NCBI GenBank assembly: GCA_035565335.1
Contig: DATMSO010000011.1
Span: 1 to 26,937, forward strand
Reading direction: 5' to 3'
DNA length: 26,937 nucleotides
From: Methylovorus sp035565335
GTDB lineage: Bacteria > Pseudomonadota > Gammaproteobacteria > Burkholderiales > Methylophilaceae
Positions within the stretch are counted from its first letter, which is position 1. Each line of letters starts with the position of its first letter. Below the pieces are notes generated by a model, which was given only the letters and a program-made list of their open reading frames with translations, made no database searches and was not told the origin of the DNA. This document shows positions 8,424 to 14,535 of the stretch, one piece after another. A program made the translations under genes and the position numbers.

Positions 8424-8707
8424 AGCAGACGCTGAAACAGCTTGCCGGCACGCTCAAGACCGAGTTTAAAGTCTACAAGCGCGTGCTGGCGCATCCGCAG
8501 ACGCCCATGGCCGCCAAGGCCTTGCTGTGGCTGGCCCTTGCCTATCTGGTCATGCCGTTTGACCTGATACCCGACTTTATTCCTGTGATAGGCCAGCTGG
8601 ATGAGCTGATCATCATTCCAGGACTGGTATACCTTGCACTGCGCCTTATCCCACCGGAGTTGGTGGAAGAGTGCCGCGCAATTGAAGAAAGAAATCTGCA
8701 TGACTGA
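8420..8707 (+). CDS. DUF1232 small membrane protein; start codon uncertain
   Basis: This is a DUF1232 protein (YkvA-like) of unknown function. The hallmark is MPFDLIPDFIPVIG within a hydrophobic segment, followed by QLDEL and a C-terminal LRLIPPELVEECRA. The first standard start is GTG at 8483, which would give 74 residues. Family members usually have about 20 more residues with a lysine-rich amphipathic stretch, and exactly that (LKQTLKQLAGTLKTEFKVYK) is encoded in frame upstream. The frame is open back to 8384 but contains no ATG, GTG or TTG before 8483. CTG at 8420 overlaps the purC stop as CTGA, which would couple translation; this is inference. The end overlaps the carbonic anhydrase start by 8 bp. 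Confidence 0.75.
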   Translation: MKQTLKQLAGTLKTEFKVYKRVLAHPQTPMAAKALLWLALAYLVMPFDLIPDFIPVIGQLDELIIIPGLVYLALRLIPPELVEECRAIEERNLHD

Positions 8708-9335
8708 TTTTCAGAAGCTGATCGATGGTTATCGTCGTTTTCACGATAATTACTTCGTGACGGATGAGCAGCAATTGTTTGCTGAACTGAGCCAGGGGCA
8801 AAAGCCCAGCACGCTGGTGATCGCCTGTTCCGACTCCCGTGTGGATCCTGCTATTGTGCTGGATTGCAAACCTGGCGATCTGTTCGTGGTGCGCAATGTC
8901 GCCAATCTGGTGCCTCCCTATGAACAGGGCGGCGGCTATCACGGGGTCAGTGCTGCGCTGGAGTTTGGCGTATCCGCGCTGGAGGTGCAGCACATTATCG
9001 TGCTGGGCCACCGCCAGTGTGGCGGTATCAAGGCTTTGTTTGAAGGCATGTCCGACGGTATGGAAGGTGAATTCATCAAGCCCTGGGTCGGCATCGCGAA
9101 GCGCGCGGCCGACCGTGTCAATGCCGAGCATGGGCACGAAACCTCCGATGACAAACTGTGTGCCTGCGAAATGGCGGCAGTGGTCGTGTCACTGGAAAAC
9201 CTACAAACCTTCCCCTTCATACGCTCGCGTGTTGAACAGGGGCTGATCAAGCTGCACGGCTGGTATTTCGACATTATTAATGGCGAGATGAAAGCTTACG
9301 ACGACGTGCATCTCAAATTTGAAACGCTGGTTTAA
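8700..9335 (+). CDS. can: beta-class carbonic anhydrase
   Basis: Carbonic anhydrase interconverts CO2 and bicarbonate in the cytoplasm. The beta-class zinc ligands are clear: Cys43 in ACSDSR, with the Asp45-Arg47 dyad, then His104 and Cys107 in GHRQCGG. The length of 211 residues is typical. The ATG at 8700 lies inside the last codons of the DUF1232 gene; the frame is open further upstream, but that part has no family resemblance. Bicarbonate would feed PEP carboxylase, acetyl-CoA carboxylase, carbamoyl phosphate synthesis and the purine pathway just before the PurC step, which may explain its place near purC (inference). Confidence 0.95.
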   Translation: MTDFQKLIDGYRRFHDNYFVTDEQQLFAELSQGQKPSTLVIACSDSRVDPAIVLDCKPGDLFVVRNVANLVPPYEQGGGYHGVSAALEFGVSALEVQHIIVLGHRQCGGIKALFEGMSDGMEGEFIKPWVGIAKRAADRVNAEHGHETSDDKLCACEMAAVVVSLENLQTFPFIRSRVEQGLIKLHGWYFDIINGEMKAYDDVHLKFETLV

Positions 9336-9377
9336 AATAACAACTGAATCACCCTCTTTTTGATAAAGGATCAAGTA

Positions 9378-9905
9378 ATGTCACTGAATAATGTGCCGGC
9401 AGGCAAAGATATCCCTAACGACTTCAATGTCATCATCGAAATCCCGATGCGTGGCGAGCCAATCAAGTTTGAAGTGGATAAAGAGTCTGGTGCGGTTTTC
9501 GTGGATCGCTTCATGGGCACATCCATGCATTATCCCTGTAACTACGGTTACATCCCGCACACCCTGGCTGAAGATGGCGACCCGACCGATGTGCTGGTCA
9601 TTACCCCTATTCCTTTGCAGCCCGGTGTAGTGATTCGTTGCCGCCCGATTGGCATGCTGACCATGGAAGATGATGGTGGTGTGGATGCCAAGGTGCTTGC
9701 CGTGCCGGTGGACAAGGTCTGCCCGCAGTACAAGGATGTGAAGAGCTATCAGGATATTCCTGAGTTCCAGCTGGCCCCTATCTCCCACTTCTTTGAACAC
9801 TACAAGGATCTGGAAAAGGGCAAGTGGGTTAAGGTTGGTGGCTGGGTTGGTACTGACGAAGCCAAGGCGGAAATCCTGGCAAGCGTGGCACGCTACAGCA
9901 AGTAA
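9378..9905 (+). CDS. ppa: inorganic pyrophosphatase (family I)
   Basis: Soluble pyrophosphatase hydrolyses PPi to phosphate and so drives biosynthetic reactions. The family I signature DGDPTDVLV with its metal-binding aspartates is present, as are EIPMRGEPIKFEVDK and YPCNYGYIP. The 175-residue length is nearly that of the E. coli enzyme. I chose the ATG at 9378 because AAGGA lies 7 nt before it; a TTG six codons earlier overlaps poor context. It follows the carbonic anhydrase gene after 42 bp and is closed by a strong bidirectional terminator. Confidence 0.97.
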   Translation: MSLNNVPAGKDIPNDFNVIIEIPMRGEPIKFEVDKESGAVFVDRFMGTSMHYPCNYGYIPHTLAEDGDPTDVLVITPIPLQPGVVIRCRPIGMLTMEDDGGVDAKVLAVPVDKVCPQYKDVKSYQDIPEFQLAPISHFFEHYKDLEKGKWVKVGGWVGTDEAKAEILASVARYSK

Positions 9906-9920
9906 TTCTGTTCTGCTCAC

Positions 9921-9955
9921 AATAAAAAACGGCGCCTGATGCGCCGTTTTTTATT
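9921..9955. terminator. bidirectional terminator between ppa and ung
   Basis: A perfect 15-bp inverted repeat, AATAAAAAACGGCGC (9921-9935) with GCGCCGTTTTTTATT (9941-9955), encloses the loop CTGAT. T runs on both strands suit the convergent ppa and ung genes. Confidence 0.93.
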
Positions 9956-9976
9956 GTCCGCTGGCTGCGCTCAGGC

Positions 9977-10633
9977 TCACCAGAGGATGGGCACCTGCCC
10001 CCACTCGGTGAGGACCGCGTTGGTACGGCTGAATGGCCGGCTGCCAAAAAATCCGCGATGCGCCGACAGCGGCGAGGGGTGTGCGGAAGTAATGATGCAA
10101 TGATGGGCAGCAATCAGCGCTTGATGGCGCTGCGCGTGGCTGCCCCACAGGATGAACACCAGCGGCTGTTCGCGCTTACCCAGCCATGCCATCAAGCGCT
10201 CGGTGAACGCATGCCAATAGGCGGCATGCGCACCCGCTTCACCACCGCGTGTCGTTAGCGAGGCATTGAGCAGCAGCACGCCTTGCTGGCTCCAGTTGCT
10301 GAGGTTGCCGCCTTCAATATGCGCTTCGCCAATGTCGCTTGCCAACTCCTTGAGGATATTGCGCAAGGAGGGCGGCGGGCGTACCCCGGCTGGCACCGAA
10401 AAAGCCAGTCCATGCGCCTGTTGGATGCCCTTGTCTTCCCCGTGATAAGGGTCCTGGCCCAGAATGACAACGCGCGCTTCTTGCGGGTCAACAGCGCGCA
10501 AGGCCTCAAACCACAGACCTTGGCGCGGCCGGATATCGGCTTCAGCGCGCAGCTGCTCGCGTATGCCGGCGTATTGCGCGGTCAACTCCGGTAGCAGCGC
10601 GGCCCAAGCGGCGGGGATGGTTTCAAGAGACAT
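9977..10633 (-). CDS. ung: uracil-DNA glycosylase, family 1
   Basis: Ung removes uracil from DNA to start base-excision repair. The catalytic water-activating motif GQDPYHG, the LLLNASLTTR block and the C-terminal HPSPLSAHRGFFG are all present, in normal spacing. The length from the ATG at 10633 is 218 residues; a GTG two codons earlier (10639) is an alternative. It lies 33 bp behind the ABC permease on the same strand and may be the last gene of that transcript. Confidence 0.96.
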   Translation of the reverse strand: MSLETIPAAWAALLPELTAQYAGIREQLRAEADIRPRQGLWFEALRAVDPQEARVVILGQDPYHGEDKGIQQAHGLAFSVPAGVRPPPSLRNILKELASDIGEAHIEGGNLSNWSQQGVLLLNASLTTRGGEAGAHAAYWHAFTERLMAWLGKREQPLVFILWGSHAQRHQALIAAHHCIITSAHPSPLSAHRGFFGSRPFSRTNAVLTEWGQVPILW

Positions 10634-10666
10634 GTTCACTTCGCACTGACTAAGAGGGCTGGTAGT

Positions 10667-11479
10667 TTATTCGCCAATCTGCAGCAGTAATCCGCGACGG
10701 CGCGCCGCCCGGAAATACCCCAGAAACGCGGCAATGCCGCCGCCGAGGTAGAGGATATTGAGCAGCATGGCGTTGATCAGATAATGCGTATTGAAGGTGC
10801 CCTGCAACAGCAGCTCGCGCATCCCCTCGAATACATGGCTGGCAGGCAAGGCCCAGGCTACCGGTTGCAGCCAGTGCGGCAGGGTGGCGACCGGATAATA
10901 AATCGCGCACAAGGGCTGAATCGCAAATACCGCAATCCAGGCCACGCTCTCGGCGCCAAGGCCGTAGCGCAAGACGATGCCCGACACCAGCAGGCCCACC
11001 GCCCAGCCCATGGCGATCAGGTTGAAAAAGAAGGCAATCAGCGGCAGCCCCATGTCAAAGATGTTGTAATGAAACAGGGGAATCGCCACCAGCGCGGCAC
11101 CGCCGATGCCGATCAGCGTGCGGATCAGACTCATGACAATCAGCGCCGATACCATCTCGTAGGGCCTTAGCGGGCTCACGAACAGGTGGCCGAGGTTGCG
11201 CGACCACATCTCCTCCATGAACACCAGGGCGATGCCCAGCTGGCTGCGGAACAGCACATCCCACAGCAGCACCGCCGACAGCAGTATGCCGGCCGCCTGC
11301 GCGACGTAATGGCTGTTTTCCTTGAGAAACAGGGTGATGAAACCCCATAGGATCATCTGTACCGTAGGCCAGTAGACCATTTCCAGCACGCGGGGCCAGG
11401 AAGTACGCATGAGGTAAAGGTGGCGCAGGACGATGGCACCGATACGGCGCGGCGAATAATGAATGTCGTGTTTGCTCAT
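10667..11479 (-). CDS. ABC-2 type transporter permease
   Basis: This is a 270-residue integral membrane protein with about six hydrophobic helices and no catalytic motif. It has the ABC-2 permease layout: an N-terminal amphipathic stretch, a first helix pair (about residues 36-80), then EMWSRNLGHLFVSPLRP, a coupling-region sequence typical of ABC-2 exporters. Its ATG overlaps the stop of the ATPase gene by 4 nt, so the two surely form one exporter. The substrate cannot be told from the sequence; drug, polysaccharide or lipid-linked export are all possible. Confidence 0.88.
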   Translation of the reverse strand: MSKHDIHYSPRRIGAIVLRHLYLMRTSWPRVLEMVYWPTVQMILWGFITLFLKENSHYVAQAAGILLSAVLLWDVLFRSQLGIALVFMEEMWSRNLGHLFVSPLRPYEMVSALIVMSLIRTLIGIGGAALVAIPLFHYNIFDMGLPLIAFFFNLIAMGWAVGLLVSGIVLRYGLGAESVAWIAVFAIQPLCAIYYPVATLPHWLQPVAWALPASHVFEGMRELLLQGTFNTHYLINAMLLNILYLGGGIAAFLGYFRAARRRGLLLQIGE

Positions 11480-12228
11480 TGCGGTGCGCGGTCCCGTGCG
11501 ATGTCGATAAAAACCTCTTCCATGGAGGTGCGGCCGTAACGTGCCAGTAGCGCATCAGGCGAGCCGGTATCCACCACTTTGCCCGCCCGCAGCATGATGA
11601 CATCGCTGCACATGCGTTCGACTTCAGTCATGTTATGCGAGGCGAGCAGTATGCTGGCGCCGGTGCGTTGCTGGTAGTGCTCGAGATGGGTGCGGATGGC
11701 ATCGGCTGTGTCCGGGTCCAGCGAGGCGGTGGGCTCATCCAGCAGCAGCACCTCTGGTTCGTTGATCAGCGATTTTGCCAGCGAAACGCGGGTTTTCTGC
11801 CCGGCTGACAGTTTGCCGTAAGGCCTGTCCAGCAGCTGGCTGAGGTTAAGATCTTCGGCCAGTTTGGCGATGCGTTGCTTCAGGCCAGGCAAGCGGTAAA
11901 GATGCCCGAACACCGTCAGGTTTTGCCGCACCGTCAGGCGCTGGGGCAAATCCACATAAGGGGATGAAAAGTTCATGCGGTGCAGCAGGCGATGCCGGTG
12001 CTTCAGCATGTCTTCACCCAGGATGCGGATATGGCCGCTACTGGGCAGCAGCAAGCCTAGCAGCATGGCGATGGTGGTGGTCTTGCCAGCGCCATTGCCG
12101 CCGAGCAGGGCCGTGGTGACGCCGCGCCGCGCAATGAAATCCAGGCCGTTAATGGCAGTAACCTGATCAAAGTGCTTGTACAGGCTGCTGACTTCAATCA
12201 CGTTATCCTGGTTAGTGTGAAGACTCAT
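11476..12228 (-). CDS. ABC transporter ATP-binding protein (partner of ABC-2 permease)
   Basis: The nucleotide-binding domain is complete: Walker A GGNGAGKTT (43-51), a signature loop LSAGQ, Walker B VLLLDEP with the D-loop SLDPD, and the switch His in LLASHNM. I start at the ATG at 12228 because GGAGA lies just upstream and the protein then begins near the conserved first strand; the frame is open for 22 more codons without family resemblance. The length is 250 residues. The subfamily resembles export ATPases (CcmA/NodI-like) rather than importers. It sits 13 bp after the TauE/SafE gene and overlaps the permease by 4 bp. Confidence 0.93.
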   Translation of the reverse strand: MSLHTNQDNVIEVSSLYKHFDQVTAINGLDFIARRGVTTALLGGNGAGKTTTIAMLLGLLLPSSGHIRILGEDMLKHRHRLLHRMNFSSPYVDLPQRLTVRQNLTVFGHLYRLPGLKQRIAKLAEDLNLSQLLDRPYGKLSAGQKTRVSLAKSLINEPEVLLLDEPTASLDPDTADAIRTHLEHYQQRTGASILLASHNMTEVERMCSDVIMLRAGKVVDTGSPDALLARYGRTSMEEVFIDIARDRAPQ

Positions 12229-12241
12229 GCTGCATCTCCGC

Positions 12242-13033
12242 TCATAAGACTTTCCATAGCATATTGAGGCCAAGGACCAGCAACAGGCCGGCAAAAAGAC
12301 GACGTAAAATGGAAGTGGGCAAGCGATGCGCCAGCGCAGCTCCCCAGGGGGCTGTGATCACGCTGGCTAATGCGATGCCGGCCAGTGCGGGTAGGTAAAT
12401 GAAGCCCAGGCTATTGGCCGGCAAGCCTGGCACCTGCCAGCCGGTGAAGATGTAGCCTATGGTGCCCGCCAGGGCGATAGGCAGGCCGATGGCGGCGGAG
12501 GTGCCAATCGCGCGCTTCAACGGGATATTGCAATAATGCAGATAAGGCACGGAAACCGTTCCACCGCCTATGCCGACCAGGCTGGAGATAAACCCGATCA
12601 CGACACCCATGACGCCATTCAACCATGGTCCGGGTACGCGCTGTGCCTGATGCGGGCTCAGTTTAAACAGCATCTGGCATGCCACGGCGGTCAGGAAAAT
12701 GGCAAAAATCGCCTGCAAGGCATGGCTGTGTATCTGCGCTACCAGCAGGCTGCCAAGCAAGGTGCCAAGGACGATGGTTGGCGCCAGTTGCTTCACCAGG
12801 GCAAAATCCACATTGTCTTTGCGATGGTGCGCGCGCGCCGATGACAGCGAGGTAAAGACGATGCTGGCGAGCGATGTCCCCAGCGCAATATGCATGATGT
12901 GGCTCTCTGGAAAGCCCAGGCCGGCAAACAGGTAAGCGAGGATGGAGACAATGACAACGCCACCGCCTATGCCAAAAAGGCCAGACAGCACGCCGGTGGC
13001 AGCCCCTGCCGCCAGATAGTACAGAAATTCCAT
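12242..13033 (-). CDS. TauE/SafE family permease
   Basis: This 263-residue membrane protein has about eight helices in two similar halves. Each half opens with the family motif, GLFGIGGGVVIV near residues 19-30 and SLVGIGGGTVSVPYL in the second half. The family moves sulfite, sulfoacetate and other small organic anions across the inner membrane, mostly outward; the substrate here is unknown. The ATPase gene follows after 13 bp, so the permease and the ABC exporter are probably co-transcribed, although TauE/SafE proteins do not need an ATPase. Ribosome binding before the ATG is weak. Confidence 0.92.
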   Translation of the reverse strand: MEFLYYLAAGAATGVLSGLFGIGGGVVIVSILAYLFAGLGFPESHIMHIALGTSLASIVFTSLSSARAHHRKDNVDFALVKQLAPTIVLGTLLGSLLVAQIHSHALQAIFAIFLTAVACQMLFKLSPHQAQRVPGPWLNGVMGVVIGFISSLVGIGGGTVSVPYLHYCNIPLKRAIGTSAAIGLPIALAGTIGYIFTGWQVPGLPANSLGFIYLPALAGIALASVITAPWGAALAHRLPTSILRRLFAGLLLVLGLNMLWKVL

Positions 13034-13089
13034 AGTTTGATCAGAGCCTGGTGTAAAAGATTAGTTTCAGGAGAGGGGTGCTGGGGCGC

Positions 13090-13512
13090 TTATTTTTCAG
13101 CCCGGCTGATGAGTCGGCTCAGTGCTTCGCCTAAAGGTGAGCCTTTGAGTTTTTGTGCCAGATCATCTAGGTTTTCCGCGGCCTGGGCGCTTAAAGTACG
13201 CAGTATTTTGGGCGTTTCCCGCGCGCCAGATTGCACTTGCACTTCCACCCGAATTGAAGTAACTTCAACCCCTTGCTTTTGCAGGCCACTGATTAAAGTA
13301 GGTAATAAGAGCTTCAGTCTTGCCGCAATCGCGCCGTTATGAGCATAGACGGTCAAGCGCTTGTGCTTGATTACACCGGGCTCTGTATAGCGCGCCAGTT
13401 GAGCAGGCACCACAGCATTCCAGGCATTTTTAGAGGCAGTCAAACTGTCCGACAAGCTGGTCAATGCTTCGAGATTGGCATTGTCTTTAAATAAGGCGTT
13501 CAGCTTGCGCAT
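13090..13512 (-). CDS. DUF721 protein, DciA-like
   Basis: This small basic protein of 140 residues matches the DUF721 pattern: W-x-x-V-V near the N-terminus (NAWNAVVPAQLARYT), then KRLTVYAHNGAIAARLKLLLPTLI, then a strand-like IRVEVQV. DUF721 includes DciA, the helicase operator that loads DnaB in bacteria lacking DnaC. The family is often found near secA, which fits here. Its start is only 27 bp from the divergent M23 gene, so the promoters of the two must overlap the coding regions or each other. The C-terminal tail is charged and probably disordered. Function as DciA is inferred from family membership. Confidence 0.75.
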   Translation of the reverse strand: MRKLNALFKDNANLEALTSLSDSLTASKNAWNAVVPAQLARYTEPGVIKHKRLTVYAHNGAIAARLKLLLPTLISGLQKQGVEVTSIRVEVQVQSGARETPKILRTLSAQAAENLDDLAQKLKGSPLGEALSRLISRAEK

Positions 13513-13539
13513 GCCGATGAGCTCCCAAAGGGGAATTGC

Positions 13540-14424
13540 GTGAATATCATTATTGTCTCTGACACGATGGCGAAACCCAGGGTTCTCACCCTGCGGCAGG
13601 TCATACTATTTCAAGCGCTTTTGATAGCAGGGATAGGCTTGATGCTTTCCCTCTTTATTCTGCCACAGGCGGATGGTAAGCACCATGGCGTCAAGGCCCT
13701 CATTCCCGCCGCGCTGCATCTTGTCTCCCCCCATACTCAGGAACATATCGATGCCCTTGCCATGCAACTGGGCGAGTTGCAGGCGCGCATGATGCGCCTG
13801 GATGCCACAAGCGAGCGGCTTTCCGGTATGGCGGGGATTTCGCCCTCCGCTACGCAAGATGCACAGCCTGAAGCAGAACCCGGACGCGGCGGTCCTGAAG
13901 TCCGTGCTTATGGACTGGATGCCGGGCAATTGCAGGACAAGATATCCGAACTGCTATTCGAAATGGAGCGCAAGCAGGACCAGCTGAGCGCGATTGAAGC
14001 CTTCATGATGCAGCAGACCTTGCAGAAAAATGCGTTTCCCAACGGCCATCCTGTGAATAGCGCCTATAACTCATCCAGCTACGGCTGGCGCCTTGACCCC
14101 TTTAGCGGCAGGATGGCTTTTCATGAAGGCCTGGATTTTACCGCTGTGGTCGGCACGCCCATATACGCTGCCGCTGGCGGCATCGTGACGACGGCAGAGC
14201 AGACGCCCGATTATGGTAAAATCGTGAAGATTGACCATGGTGCAGGTTTTGAAACCCGCTACGCTCACGCCTCCGAATTGCTGGTAAAAGTGGGTGAACG
14301 GGTTGAAAAAGGCCAAATGATCGCCAAAGTAGGTACTACCGGACGTTCTACCGGGGCTCATCTGCATTTTGAGGTGCGTCTCAATGGCGCACCGCTGGAC
14401 CCCAGGAAATATTTGCTGAATTAA
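13540..14424 (+). CDS. M23 family metallopeptidase (LytM domain), membrane-anchored
   Basis: This is a likely cell-wall peptidase. A short cytoplasmic N-terminus leads into one membrane helix (about residues 21-41), then a helical linker (about 66-165, likely coiled coil), then a LytM domain (about 180-294). Zinc ligands are His195 and Asp199 (HEGLD) and His276 (HLHFE), with His243 (YAH) as general base, so the domain looks catalytically complete, unlike EnvC-type activators. The GTG at 13540 follows AAAGGGGA. It lies directly upstream of secA in the position where enterobacteria carry secM, but I see no arrest peptide at its C-terminus. Confidence 0.92.
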   Translation: MNIIIVSDTMAKPRVLTLRQVILFQALLIAGIGLMLSLFILPQADGKHHGVKALIPAALHLVSPHTQEHIDALAMQLGELQARMMRLDATSERLSGMAGISPSATQDAQPEAEPGRGGPEVRAYGLDAGQLQDKISELLFEMERKQDQLSAIEAFMMQQTLQKNAFPNGHPVNSAYNSSSYGWRLDPFSGRMAFHEGLDFTAVVGTPIYAAAGGIVTTAEQTPDYGKIVKIDHGAGFETRYAHASELLVKVGERVEKGQMIAKVGTTGRSTGAHLHFEVRLNGAPLDPRKYLLN

Positions 14425-14488
14425 GTCGTCCATCACGTGTGGATGCGCGTTGTTGCTGGCATTGTTACATATCCAGAAACTGTTTAAG

Positions 14489-14526
14489 TCAACCTAGAGG
14501 TTTCCGTCCCCGCGGCGGAAAGTTGG
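14489..14526 (+). promoter_or_regulatory. possible folded leader in front of secA
   Basis: TTTCCG (14501-14506) pairs with CGGAAA (14516-14521), extended by CC/GG across a bulged T and closed by CCGC. An outer weak pairing of TCAAC (14489-14493) with GTTGG (14522-14526) includes one wobble pair. The structure covers the only purine-rich sequence before secA. The ATG at 14536 otherwise has only a weak GGTG. A regulatory role is inferred from position. Confidence 0.4.
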
Positions 14527-14535
14527 TGTTATTGC

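Noticed and set aside
13540..14535. M23 gene as a SecM-type arrest protein
   Set aside because: The C-terminus is a normal catalytic domain end with no arrest-like sequence, so only the RNA leader is kept as a finding.
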